From assembly GCF_016909175.1 (NCBI RefSeq), contig NZ_JAFBFI010000012.1:62001-126000 (forward strand): a stretch of DNA of 64,000 nt, read 5' to 3'. The notes below the pieces were generated by a model, which worked only from the letters and a program-made list of their open reading frames with translations, was not told the origin of the DNA and ran no database searches. A program made the translations under genes and the position numbers. The stretch is from Peribacillus deserti (GTDB lineage: Bacteria > Bacillota > Bacilli > Bacillales > DSM-1321). Shown here one piece after another: positions 17,764 through 25,352 of this stretch. Each line of letters begins with the position of its first letter. Position 1 is the first letter of the stretch.

Positions 17764-17964
17764 ATGTACGCAAAAAAACCGCCTATAGAATTTGAACCTA
17801 TTATCGAAAGCACTGATGTGTATTCCTGCGCAGGAGACTCCTGCAATGGCTGGATGAGGAAAGAGTTTGTATCAGATACCTTAGACTGCCCTTTATGCGG
17901 AAGCAGTATGATTGAAGAGGTTAGAGACCTGCCCCAGATGAAAAAGAGCTATAATTTCTACTAG
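17764..17964 (+). CDS. YdjO-type cold-inducible zinc-ribbon protein
   Basis: 66 residues from the ATG at 17764 behind GGGAGGAAAC; the open frame upstream to 17686 has no ribosome site. Four cysteines in the pattern CAGDSCNGWMRKEF...CPLCGS form a zinc ribbon, matching the YdjO family of small bacillar proteins described as cold-inducible. It stands alone and is followed by an intrinsic terminator. Function unknown; nucleic-acid or protein binding is plausible. Confidence 0.75.
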   Translation: MYAKKPPIEFEPIIESTDVYSCAGDSCNGWMRKEFVSDTLDCPLCGSSMIEEVRDLPQMKKSYNFY

Positions 17965-17998
17965 AAATCCGGCCCCTTGTATGGGGCTGGATTTTTAT
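17965..17998 (+). terminator. Intrinsic terminator of the YdjO-type gene
   Basis: A 12-bp stem, AAATCCGGCCCC with GGGGCTGGATTT (one G-T pair), begins right after the stop codon and is followed by a T tract. Confidence 0.85.
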
Positions 17999-18222
17999 TT
18001 TCTAATTTATATAAATACCTGAGCACTCAGCTTTTTCTCCTCTTCATTCCCCCTTTTTTTAAAAAAACTTTCATTTACTTTGTATAGAGCCGTCTTGCTG
18101 CCCTGAATCGTACTATGTTAAGGTAAAAGTTTATGTTCGGGAGAGAGGTCATGGTATCATAAAACTATATTTTAAACAGAAAGTTTTAATAGGAAAAACT
18201 TAAGAAAAGAAGAGGTATAAGT

Positions 18223-19041
18223 ATGTTTGATTATCATGTACATACAGAGTTTTCAGCTGATTCAAAAATGCCGATGGAAAAAGCATGTGAGACTGCTTTG
18301 GACATGGGACTTAAGGAAATTGCCTTCACTGAGCATCTAGATTACTTTTATCCAAATAGTGAGTTTATTTGGGAGTTTGATTATTTTCAGTATGCTCAGA
18401 AGGTCGAATCCTTAAGGAAACAATATGAAGGTCAATTAACCATTCTAAAAGCCGTTGAGGTTGGCATGCATCCATCCACGTACGAAAAAAGCAAAAAATT
18501 CACAGATGACCATGATTTTGATTATATTATAGGATCGGTCCACATAGTGGAGGATTTAGACCTTCATAATGGTGATTATTTCAAGGGGAAGAACCTTAAT
18601 GATTCTTTAGAAACATACTTCAAAATCGTTCATGCCTATGTTAAAGAATACCAGGACTTTAACATTTTAGGCCATTTAACTTTAATAAAACGATATTTGC
18701 ATTTTGTCAAATCCCACTGGCAGCAGGTAAAATGGGAGAATTATTTTGATATTATTGAAGATATTCTCAAGTCATTAATTGAGACAGGAAGAGGCATAGA
18801 AATAAATTTATCCGGGTTTCGTTACCGCCTGGACTGCACACTCCCCAATCTGCCTTTTGTAAAGCTGTATAAAGAACTTGGCGGAGAAATTATCACAATA
18901 GGGACCGATGCTCACAGTAAACACTTTGTGGGCAAGCATTTAGATACCGGGTATGAAATACTGAAAGAAGCAGGGTTCGAATATATTACAACATTTAAAA
19001 AGAGAAAGCCAATCTTTCATAGAATCGATTCTCTGTTTTAA
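18223..19041 (+). CDS. hisJ: Histidinol-phosphatase, PHP family
   Basis: Dephosphorylates histidinol phosphate in histidine synthesis. The 272-residue PHP domain shows the metal-binding motifs DYHVHTEFSADS (residues 3-14), EHLDYFY, EVGMHPS, GSVHIVEDLDLH, GHLTLIKRY and the C-terminal GTDAHS. It starts at ATG behind AAGAGGTATAAG. As in B. subtilis, where hisJ is unlinked to the main his operon, it stands alone. A related PHP phosphoesterase activity cannot be excluded. Confidence 0.85.
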   Translation: MFDYHVHTEFSADSKMPMEKACETALDMGLKEIAFTEHLDYFYPNSEFIWEFDYFQYAQKVESLRKQYEGQLTILKAVEVGMHPSTYEKSKKFTDDHDFDYIIGSVHIVEDLDLHNGDYFKGKNLNDSLETYFKIVHAYVKEYQDFNILGHLTLIKRYLHFVKSHWQQVKWENYFDIIEDILKSLIETGRGIEINLSGFRYRLDCTLPNLPFVKLYKELGGEIITIGTDAHSKHFVGKHLDTGYEILKEAGFEYITTFKKRKPIFHRIDSLF

Positions 19042-19047
19042 ACTATA

Positions 19048-19083
19048 AAGAAGCTGCACCCTGACAAGAGGCTGCAGCTTCTT
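19048..19083 (+). terminator. Probable terminator of hisJ
   Basis: AAGAAGCTGCA (19048-19058) pairs perfectly with TGCAGCTTCTT (19073-19083). The T tract is short, so termination strength is uncertain. Confidence 0.6.
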
Positions 19084-19120
19084 ACGTACAGACTAGTCCA
19101 AGGAATAGGTAATGGTTAAC

Positions 19121-19151
19121 AGAAAAGTCTGCCCCGTAAATGGGCAGACTT
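19121..19151 (-). terminator. Terminator of yidC2
   Basis: AAGTCTGCCC (19125-19134) and GGGCAGACTT (19142-19151) form a 10-bp stem; read on the minus strand it is followed by TTTTCT. It lies just beyond the yidC2 stop. Confidence 0.75.
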
Positions 19152-19162
19152 GAGACTTTGTT

Positions 19163-19948
19163 TCACTTTATAGGAGTATTTCCTGCTTGCAGTTGAATTG
19201 GTTTCTTGGTTATCCTTCTGCCAAGCTCCGTTTGAAGCAGTAAAAATAATCCGCCAATTGACCAGTATAAAGGAAGCGCAGCCGGGGCGTTGAAAGAAAA
19301 AAGCAAGATCATAGCTGGAGACATTAAGCCCATAAACTTCATAGACTTTTGCTGTTCTTCAGGCATGTTTTTCAGAGACAGCCTAAATTGTAAGTAATAG
19401 ATGAAGCCGGCAGCAATAGCCAGCGCATGATCTGCATGCCCAAGGTTAAACCAAAGAAAAGAATGTGACGCAATATGGTGAGAGCCCTTTATGGCATAAT
19501 AAAAGCCCATTAGAATCGGCATTTGAATAAGAGCAGGAAGACAGCCTAAGTTCAATGGGGTTATTCCGTGTTTTTGGTATAACCCTGCGATTTCCTGCTG
19601 ATACTGTTTTTGCGTTTCCGGATCTTTGCCAGATTTCATTTTCTTCTGAAGAGCGGCTAGTTCAGGTTTGAAAGCTTCCATTTTTCGTTTCATTTCTGTT
19701 TGAGTCTTAATCTGCCTCAGCGATAATGGCATTAAGATCAACCGGATAATGAATGTCATGCAGATAATGCTGAGTCCATAATTTCCATGAAAAATGGATG
19801 CAAAAAACTCAATGGCTGCTGTCATAGGTTCCATAAATATATGCTCGAAAAGAGTACTGCCGGCATTGCCATCCTTAGAAGAACAGCCTGACAGTGGTAG
19901 TGAAAGTAATAGTAAGGATATTACAGAGAGAACCCGCTTATACATCAT
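19163..19948 (-). CDS. yidC2: YidC2/YqjG-type membrane protein insertase (lipoprotein)
   Basis: Inserts and folds membrane proteins, alone or with Sec. The precursor has a lipoprotein signal (LLLLSLPLSGC), then five spans. Conserved YidC features include the IIRLILMPLSLRQIKTQ segment with the groove arginine, GCLPALIQMPILMGFY, and ALPLYWSIGGLFLLLQ. The ATG at 19954 is only three bases from AAGGAGG; the in-frame ATG at 19948 has nine-base spacing and is preferred. It follows a 92-residue MifM-like ORF whose 3' end pairs with this ribosome site. That arrangement matches the inducible yidC2 rather than the constitutive spoIIIJ. Confidence 0.9.
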   Translation of the reverse strand: MMYKRVLSVISLLLLSLPLSGCSSKDGNAGSTLFEHIFMEPMTAAIEFFASIFHGNYGLSIICMTFIIRLILMPLSLRQIKTQTEMKRKMEAFKPELAALQKKMKSGKDPETQKQYQQEIAGLYQKHGITPLNLGCLPALIQMPILMGFYYAIKGSHHIASHSFLWFNLGHADHALAIAAGFIYYLQFRLSLKNMPEEQQKSMKFMGLMSPAMILLFSFNAPAALPLYWSIGGLFLLLQTELGRRITKKPIQLQAGNTPIK

Positions 19949-19956
19949 ATTCATAT

Positions 19957-19990
19957 TCCTCCTTGTTATTTGCTTGTTAACTAAGGAGGA
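19957..19990 (-). promoter_or_regulatory. Hairpin sequestering the yidC2 ribosome-binding site
   Basis: On the mRNA (minus strand), UCCUCCUU at the end of the upstream ORF pairs with AAGGAGGA, the yidC2 Shine-Dalgarno, and GUUA pairs with UAAC. This gives a 12-bp stem with one bulged base and a 9-base loop. The 5' arm encodes the last residues (Ile-Leu-Leu) of the upstream ORF, so a ribosome paused there would open the hairpin, as known for mifM-yidC2. Confidence 0.85.
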
Positions 19991-20255
19991 TAGAAAGAGG
20001 TTCGTCTGAGTTCTGAGGCTGTTTTCTTCTAATAAGACTAATGAATTGAGTTATTGGATTTGTTTTGCACTGATTTCTTTTTTCTAATGTATAAGAGGTA
20101 TTTCTATATACCTCATTATCCTTTTTGAGTTTAAGGCGATTATACCCATAAGATATATAATAGAATGCTGCTGGAAGAAGGACTGTAAGCAGTAAACCAA
20201 GACATAAGGCTGTCCGAAGCAGATGATAATCAATTTCTACGAAACTTTCCCACAT
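19977..20255 (-). CDS. mifM: MifM-like regulatory nascent peptide, membrane-insertion sensor
   Basis: 92 residues: an N-terminal membrane segment (LCLGLLLTVLLPAAFYYISYGY, about 18-38, hydrophobic then basic), a polar stretch, and a C terminus ITQFISLIRRKQPQNSDEP followed by LSILLS. It lies directly upstream of yidC2, starts at ATG behind GAGGAAA and ends inside the arm of the hairpin that hides the yidC2 ribosome site. B. subtilis MifM is similar in length, has one membrane segment, and stalls near its C terminus in an ITTWI region followed by acidic residues. Here an I-T-x-aromatic-I pattern is kept but the acidic run is reduced to SDEP. The name rests on position and architecture; stalling is inferred. 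Confidence 0.72.
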   Translation of the reverse strand: MWESFVEIDYHLLRTALCLGLLLTVLLPAAFYYISYGYNRLKLKKDNEVYRNTSYTLEKRNQCKTNPITQFISLIRRKQPQNSDEPLSILLS

Positions 20256-20270
20256 AACAGTTTCCTCATT

Positions 20271-20295
20271 TTAAAATACTTTTTGTGTATTTTAA
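20271..20295. promoter_or_regulatory. Inverted repeat upstream of the mifM-like ORF
   Basis: TTAAAATAC (20271-20279) and GTATTTTAA (20287-20295) form a perfect 9-bp inverted repeat with a 7-base centre, 16 bases upstream of the mifM-like ATG. It could be a leader hairpin or an operator. Confidence 0.45.
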
Positions 20296-20393
20296 CATGG
20301 GGGAGATAAAATCACTAGTGTACCTGGTATTTCTACGTTAGAAATGACTTAATACTCAGCCCGTAATAGAGTCTGCTTGGCCGGTTGCAGCCT

Positions 20394-20540
20394 CTATTTG
20401 TTTTTGGAATGATATTGTTTGGCAAGCATTTCTTTCGCCTGGTTATAGCTTAAACCAGAATTTCTATTTAATCTTTTAACTTCTTCAATGTCAGTTCCTG
20501 TAATTGTGTACTTCGTATCTTTCTTCATACCACTGTCCAT
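20394..20540 (-). CDS. Small hydrophilic protein, 48 residues, unrecognised
   Basis: ATG two bases after the stop of the upstream 63-residue ORF, 48 codons, stop at 20394-20396. The product is polar and helical-looking (TKYTITGTDIEEVKRLN, SYNQAKEMLAKQYHSK). There is no strong ribosome site of its own, so translational coupling to the upstream ORF is likely. No family recognised. Codon use looks ordinary for the window. Confidence 0.5.
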   Translation of the reverse strand: MDSGMKKDTKYTITGTDIEEVKRLNRNSGLSYNQAKEMLAKQYHSKNK

Positions 20541-20542
20541 TT

Positions 20543-20734
20543 TTATAGATTCTCGTTTTGCTGGCCAATTTCTTTAGCTCCAATGATCGCATTACCAAGC
20601 TCCAATTCCTTGTGTTCATTAACGGAATCACCCGGATAATTCTTAGGGTTAGGAAAAGAATCATCAGTTTCTATGGTTAACTCTGTCTTTTTTGGAGCCT
20701 GAGTTAAAAATTCATCGTTTTTTTGTTTGTGCAC
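20543..20734 (-). CDS. Small acidic hydrophilic protein, 63 residues, unrecognised
   Basis: The GTG at 20734 follows AAAGGGGTG with good spacing and is preferred over the upstream ATG of a longer open frame (to 20824), which has no ribosome site. The product has many Glu, Asn and Lys residues (FLTQAPKKTELTIETDDSF, GAKEIGQQNENL) and no membrane segment. It heads a two-gene unit with the 48-residue ORF. I do not recognise the family. Confidence 0.5.
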   Translation of the reverse strand: MHKQKNDEFLTQAPKKTELTIETDDSFPNPKNYPGDSVNEHKELELGNAIIGAKEIGQQNENL

Positions 20735-20838
20735 ATTAAACACCCCTTTTATTTTATTATAGTGTCGAAAAAAAGAAGGTTTATTCCAGAGAAGCCGGGG
20801 TATAAAAGAAAAAAACTGTCCCAAGCAGACAGGTTTGA

Positions 20839-22083
20839 TTAACGGAAACGAAAATGAAAGGCATTCGCAATTCTTCTTCTTTCCATTTTTAATGCTACAA
20901 CTAAAAACGAAAACGCCGATCCCAATCTAATCAGGGAAATAATATTCATGGCGGAGTGCATGCCCGCATGGTTCAGGATTAGTACACCCAGCTGCGGTGC
21001 AGCAAATCCTACAAAGGAAAGTAAAAAGTTATAATTCGCAATATAATTCGCTCTGTTCTTTTCTGGTGACGCTTTTAACAGCTGATTAAATAAAAGTAAA
21101 TTTGTTCCGGCAACAAAAATGCCTGTCCAGAAATTAATAGCTGTGATATAAAGCAGATTGGTGGAAAGCATATTTAAGGCAGGAGCTGAAGCCATGCCCG
21201 CCGCTGCTATGAATAATACCATTGTATTACCGTATTTATCTGCGTACTTTGCCCACCATTTTATGCTTAATATCTGGGCTGCCTGGTTAGTAACGGCAAA
21301 AATGCTCAGCCAAAGGGCAGTTGCATGTGCATCTTTAATTTGATAAATACTGAACAAAGACCAGGCCATTTGTGCTGCAAAGTTATATAAGAGAGCACAT
21401 GCAAGAAAAGCTGTGTAGGGTTTATGCTTAAACACTTCAAGGGAAAATTTCCTCTTTGGCTTTTCCTGGACAGGCTTTATTGTTAATTCTTCTTTATGTT
21501 TTGAAAGGTAGTACACTTCGATCAAGGCAAAAGCGAAACCTGCCAATATCAGAATTTGATAGGGAAATGAACTGTCTTTGCTGTATTGCTCGAGGAAGAA
21601 TCCGGTTCCAAAGGTCACAATTAATGCCGCGATATTATTAATTCTGTTTCTTGTGCTGAAGAAATCGCCTCTTCTTTTTTCTGGAATTATCTCACCAATC
21701 ATGGTCTGCCAGGAAAGGTTAGCGAGTGCCCCAGGAAAGTTAAGTAACGCTATTAAAAATACCAGCAGCCATGCTGATATAGAATCGGAAAAAAAAGGAA
21801 TGAAGAATATGAGCATAAACAAAAACCGTGTTGCAAATGTAGATATTACAGTGAAATTCTTTTTGCTTTGAACCCGGTTTAGTAAAATGGCTCCAGGGAT
21901 TAAAGCGATCATCCCTATAATAGATGGAAGTGATGTAATTAATCCCATTTGCTGATTGCTTGCTCCTAAGACACCTAACGCCAATAGCGGAATATATCCA
22001 TTTACAGTATTGATGGAGATAGTTTGTGCGAGACCGCTATATATGCTTGCTTTTTCATTTGAAGATAAACTCAATTGCTCCAA
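20839..22083 (-). CDS. MFS transporter
   Basis: About 414 residues with 12 predicted membrane segments, including GYIPLLALGVLGASNQQMG, GAILLNRVQSKKNFT (motif A region) and LLLFNQLLKASPEKNRANYIANYNF. The open frame extends to 22182 but the first ribosome site is AAGGGAGAG, placing the start at the TTG at 22083 or, with longer spacing, the TTG at 22074. It is not closely related to the two DHA1 paralogues near 7 and 13 kb. Substrate cannot be read from the sequence. Confidence 0.8.
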   Translation of the reverse strand: MEQLSLSSNEKASIYSGLAQTISINTVNGYIPLLALGVLGASNQQMGLITSLPSIIGMIALIPGAILLNRVQSKKNFTVISTFATRFLFMLIFFIPFFSDSISAWLLVFLIALLNFPGALANLSWQTMIGEIIPEKRRGDFFSTRNRINNIAALIVTFGTGFFLEQYSKDSSFPYQILILAGFAFALIEVYYLSKHKEELTIKPVQEKPKRKFSLEVFKHKPYTAFLACALLYNFAAQMAWSLFSIYQIKDAHATALWLSIFAVTNQAAQILSIKWWAKYADKYGNTMVLFIAAAGMASAPALNMLSTNLLYITAINFWTGIFVAGTNLLLFNQLLKASPEKNRANYIANYNFLLSFVGFAAPQLGVLILNHAGMHSAMNIISLIRLGSAFSFLVVALKMERRRIANAFHFRFR

Positions 22084-22190
22084 TCTCTCCCTTTTTTTTT
22101 TGATTGACCAAGTGATTGTAATTGTTCGCTTCTCAAAATACAAGAGTGCGCAAAAAAAATAGGAAATAATACACAAGTGCAAATAATGGA

Positions 22191-22228
22191 AAAAAGCAAG
22201 AGCCCATAGAAAAGGGATCTTGCTTTTT
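22191..22228 (-). terminator. Terminator after the SplA-like gene
   Basis: AAAAAGCAAGA (22191-22201) and TCTTGCTTTTT (22218-22228) form an 11-bp stem with T or A tracts on both sides, so it can work in either direction. It lies downstream of the 22296-22547 gene. Confidence 0.8.
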
Positions 22229-22295
22229 GTGCTTTAATTACCTATTAAAACCTATCTTCTTGCTTGCAAAAGACATGCTATATGCGCCGATATTG

Positions 22296-22547
22296 TTAGA
22301 AGAAGGAGTTTTCATCTATCAGTTCCTGATAGGCCTCTTCTGCAGATTCCTGTGAGGTGAAAAGAGCATCATCATCCTCGATCACATGGAAGGTTTCATT
22401 AAGAAACAGAGCTACCTCGTTTGGATTATGAGGATGCTGGACAATTTCTGCCGGCCGAATGTTGGAAACAGAAGGAACATGGGGGTTATTATATATCACG
22501 AATACTTCATCGCCTGCTTTTAAATTTTCCCTGTCTAGAGTGGACAT
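22296..22547 (-). CDS. SplA-like small regulator
   Basis: 83 residues resembling the SplA family: GDEVFVIYNNPHVPSVSNI, PAEIVQHP and NEVALFLNETFH are arranged as I recall for SplA, the negative regulator of spore photoproduct lyase in B. subtilis. No splB gene is adjacent, so this may be a stand-alone paralogue. It starts at ATG behind AAAGGAGGT and has its own terminator. Family assignment is from memory of the motif pattern. Confidence 0.6.
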   Translation of the reverse strand: MSTLDRENLKAGDEVFVIYNNPHVPSVSNIRPAEIVQHPHNPNEVALFLNETFHVIEDDDALFTSQESAEEAYQELIDENSFF

Positions 22548-22701
22548 TTACGTACCTCCTTTTATAGTGTGAATGTAGTTTATGTATTGATCCGCTTAAT
22601 TATAAAAGAAATTAGAAAGGACCGATACCAGGTTAAGCACAGATATCAAATTACGTGATAAATAGCCCTGGGATAATTGATCCTTTCAGGAGTTTAAAGA
22701 T

Positions 22702-23184
22702 TTAATGACCCATTTCTATAGCTCTCCGGGCAACTGCATAATCATTCTGAAGCAATTTATTCAGATCATAGGCCGGATAAAATCCTCGCTGATACATAAA
22801 ATTAAAAACTCTGCCATGAAGGGCAATTGCTCGGTTCAAGTGGGTATTTAACACTTTTCTAATATCTGGTGTGGCGGTTTCCGTTATGGCAATGGCATAA
22901 TTTCTAACGGCTGTTTTAGCCATCATTAGCAGGGTTCCCCCATATAAAGCAGTTTCATCTCTTCTGGCTCCCTCGGTTACTGATGGGGCCATAGGCAGAA
23001 ACTGAAGGAGCTCCTGAAGGTTCTGCTGAAAGGATTGAATAGAAAAAGAGTATAATTCCCGGAGCTGGGGATCGGTTATTTTTCTAAAATTTTTCTTGAG
23101 AGTCATTAAATTATTTGATGTAGCAGCAGTCAGTTCATGTAACTCAAGTGTTTCATGCCAAGCCAGGTGTCTTGCCTGTACCAT
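22702..23184 (-). CDS. CotF-family spore coat protein
   Basis: 160 residues, largely helical. The C-terminal half has the CotF/YhcQ pattern (ALYGGTLLMMAKTAVRNYA, AITETATPDIRKVLNTHL, FMYQRGFYPAYDLNKLLQND). Such proteins are coat components made in the mother cell during sporulation, which supports a spore-forming host. It starts at ATG behind AGGAGGGATATAC and stands alone. The exact coat layer is not known. Confidence 0.75.
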   Translation of the reverse strand: MVQARHLAWHETLELHELTAATSNNLMTLKKNFRKITDPQLRELYSFSIQSFQQNLQELLQFLPMAPSVTEGARRDETALYGGTLLMMAKTAVRNYAIAITETATPDIRKVLNTHLNRAIALHGRVFNFMYQRGFYPAYDLNKLLQNDYAVARRAIEMGH

Positions 23185-23304
23185 GTATATCCCTCCTATT
23201 ATCTTTCGACTTTGACAGTTTATTCAGAGGTGGTGCTTTCTGAAAGTTTTCCCATAAAAAGTACAAGGAAGATAAAAAACTCATACTGTCATCAAGGTCA
23301 AAAA

Positions 23305-23330
23305 GTTTATAAAGCCAAAAAAAAGGGAAA
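23305..23330 (+). promoter_or_regulatory. Possible sigma-B promoter
   Basis: GTTTAT and GGGAAA spaced by 14 bases, close to the sigma-B consensus GTTTAA-N14-GGGTAT. It lies about 45 bases before the small membrane protein gene at 23377, whose Listeria relative lmo0937 is known to depend on sigma-B. Confidence 0.45.
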
Positions 23331-23376
23331 CTTAATTAAACAAGAGATGATATATCATAAGGAAGGAGGGTAAGTT

Positions 23377-23535
23377 ATGCTTTGGACTATTATCGGAATT
23401 TTACTGGTACTATGGGTACTCGGATTAGTATTTAAAATAGCAGGAGGACTTGTACACATCCTTTTAATTATTGCACTTGTAGTATTTATTATTAAATTTA
23501 TTGCTGGCAGAGGCAGAGGAAGAAATAGAGTATAG
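23377..23535 (+). CDS. Lmo0937-family small membrane protein, 52 residues
   Basis: ATG behind GGAAGGAGGG; two hydrophobic segments (WTIIGILLVLWVLGLVF and HILLIIALVVFIIKFI) separated by KIAGG, and a basic tail GRGRGRNRV. This is the typical layout of the lmo0937 family of stress-linked small membrane proteins. It is monocistronic, with a possible sigma-B promoter upstream and a strong terminator downstream. Confidence 0.75.
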   Translation: MLWTIIGILLVLWVLGLVFKIAGGLVHILLIIALVVFIIKFIAGRGRGRNRV

Positions 23536-23551
23536 AATCCGTAACAAAAGC

Positions 23552-23603
23552 AAAAGGAAATAAAATAGTTCCTGTCTATGGACTATTTTATTTCCTTTTT
23601 TTA
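23552..23603. terminator. Bidirectional terminator
   Basis: An 18-bp perfect stem (23552-23569 with 23582-23599) with T tracts on both strands, between convergent genes; its end overlaps the stop codon of the cupredoxin gene. Confidence 0.88.
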
Positions 23604-24047
23604 TTTTGCAATGATATAGGCGATCATGGGGCCATTAGACTTGAGATCATGGTGGGCCGTACAAATAAGACGGTATGTTCCAGGTTTCTTTAAATTCAGA
23701 GGGAGAACGGTTTCTTGACCCTTCTGCACGGTCCCTTTTATATTAGTTCCTTCTATATAAAAGGGATGTTTCATTCCATTCACTCCTAGGATTTTAAGCG
23801 TGACGTTTTTATTTGAAGGAATTACGATCGTGCCTGGGTCCCAGCGATAAGCTTCTATTATATTTCCGTCTAGCTCTGATTTGAACTCCCCCGTTACCAG
23901 ATTGATAATAATCTCACCTTCAGAAGGATTGCTCGTACTTGTATTCAAAGATTCCCCCTCACGAATGTAAAATAGAGCCAGTGCGGCCATTATTGCAAAG
24001 ATTGCAGCGGTTAAAATCCATTCTCTTTTTATGGTTATTAATTTCAT
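23601..24047 (-). CDS. Membrane-anchored cupredoxin-domain protein
   Basis: 148 residues from the ATG at 24047, seven bases behind AGGAGGT (the GTG at 24056 overlaps that site). An N-terminal membrane anchor (WILTAAIFAIMAALALFYI) is followed by an extracytoplasmic beta-sandwich. A type 1 or CuA-like copper site is suggested by His in GMKHPFY and the C-terminal C-x3-HHD...M cluster (CTAHHDLKSNGPM). Likely an electron carrier or copper-binding protein at the outer face of the membrane. No oxidase genes are adjacent. Confidence 0.72.
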   Translation of the reverse strand: MKLITIKREWILTAAIFAIMAALALFYIREGESLNTSTSNPSEGEIIINLVTGEFKSELDGNIIEAYRWDPGTIVIPSNKNVTLKILGVNGMKHPFYIEGTNIKGTVQKGQETVLPLNLKKPGTYRLICTAHHDLKSNGPMIAYIIAK

Positions 24048-24229
24048 TAATAACACCTCCTGCTATAAATCTATGCAGCTCCCCCTATTAAACTTGTCCG
24101 CATGCATAAAAAATATTTTCATTTCATGAATTTTAAGGATAAAAGTAAGGAATTCAAGCTTTTTTTGAGAATAAATCATAGATATAAACAGAAATAATGA
24201 AGCTTTATTATCAGAATATTCGGTTTTTG

Positions 24230-24246
24230 TGTAAAACTCTCGTTAT
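24230..24246 (+). promoter_or_regulatory. WalR-like box upstream of yocH
   Basis: TGTAAA-N5-CGTTAT matches the WalR consensus TGTWAH-N5-TGTWAH with one mismatch (C for T). It lies 113 bases before the yocH start, and yocH is a known WalRK target in B. subtilis. Binding is inferred. Confidence 0.45.
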
Positions 24247-24358
24247 ATTTATGTTAAGAAAGTCATCCAATTAATATCTCCCTGTTCTTTATAACGCTAC
24301 TTTTTCTGATATGATAGAAGACATTAGCGAACAAAGAAGCACTAGGAGGAATATACAT

Positions 24359-25135
24359 ATGAAAAAGACTTTATTCTCATTAGTCGCAGCTGCGGCGCTT
24401 ACAGGTACAATGGGAGTTAATGCCCAGGCAGATGAAATGGTAGTGAAAAAAGGCGATACTTTATGGAGAATCAGCCAGAACCACGGTGTAGAAGTATCCG
24501 ACTTAAAAAGATGGAACAATCTAAAAAGCGATATTATTCATCCTGAGCAGCATATAATAGTATCTCCGGACAAACGGCATGTCGTACATCAAGGTGAGAC
24601 TATATGGAGCATTGCGAAAAAATATGGTGTGTCAGAGTACAATATTAAACAATGGAATAACTTATCTTCAGATATCATTCAGCCAGGCCAAAATCTAAAA
24701 GTGAATTCTGTTTCCTACAGTGTTCCGCCTCAAAAAACTACAGCTGCTTCAAAACCAGCTGAAGCTAAACCGGTGGCAGCACAACCTGCAGCTGCACGAC
24801 CGACAGCAGCACAACCGGCAGCTGTGAAACAGGAAGCCGCCCCTGCTAAAGTTCTGACTGTAAATGCAACAGCTTATACGGCTGACTGTGAGGGCTGTTC
24901 TGGAATCACTGCAACTGGTGTGAACATAAAGGAAAATCCAAATGCAAAGGTTATCGCAGTAGATCCATCAGTTATCCCGCTCGGTTCTAAAGTGTATGTT
25001 GAAGGCTACGGCTATGCGACCGCAGAAGATACGGGTGGTGCCATTAAAGGCAACCGCATAGATGTTTTCATTCCGAATGAGCAGAATGCTTTAAACTGGG
25101 GAACAAAAACAGTTAAGGTTACCGTAATTAAATAA
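24359..25135 (+). CDS. yocH: YocH-type cell-wall protein with two LysM repeats and a 3D domain
   Basis: 258 residues from the ATG at 24359 behind AGGAGGAATAT; 16 upstream codons lack a ribosome site. Order: Sec signal peptide ending near NAQA-DE, LysM 1 (VVKKGDTLWRISQNHGV), LysM 2 (VVHQGETIWSIAKKYGV), an Ala/Pro-rich linker with KPAEAKPVAAQPAA repeats, and a C-terminal 3D (MltA/Slt35-like) domain with its Asp motifs (VDPSVIPLGSKV, AEDTGGAIKGNRIDVF). It binds peptidoglycan and probably cleaves it outside the cell during growth. A WalR-like box lies upstream and a terminator downstream. Confidence 0.88.
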   Translation: MKKTLFSLVAAAALTGTMGVNAQADEMVVKKGDTLWRISQNHGVEVSDLKRWNNLKSDIIHPEQHIIVSPDKRHVVHQGETIWSIAKKYGVSEYNIKQWNNLSSDIIQPGQNLKVNSVSYSVPPQKTTAASKPAEAKPVAAQPAAARPTAAQPAAVKQEAAPAKVLTVNATAYTADCEGCSGITATGVNIKENPNAKVIAVDPSVIPLGSKVYVEGYGYATAEDTGGAIKGNRIDVFIPNEQNALNWGTKTVKVTVIK

Positions 25136-25148
25136 TCACTTCACCACT

Positions 25149-25180
25149 GAGATTGCCTTATTGAGGGCAATCTCTTTTTT
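25149..25180 (+). terminator. Intrinsic terminator of yocH
   Basis: GAGATTGCC (25149-25157) pairs with GGCAATCTC (25166-25174), followed by six T residues. Confidence 0.85.
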
Positions 25181-25352
25181 GTTAAGCTGTTAAAACTTGC
25201 TTGTTGATTGCGCCATGAAATGCGGAGAACGGTCCGGAAAGAGATTCTAAACCCATAATAAGGAATAGGTATTTTGGTCTATTAGAGTTTCTTGCATCCT
25301 TAAAGCGGGAATGAACTAATAGATGGTAAGAACTGAGAGGAGAATCTCTAAA

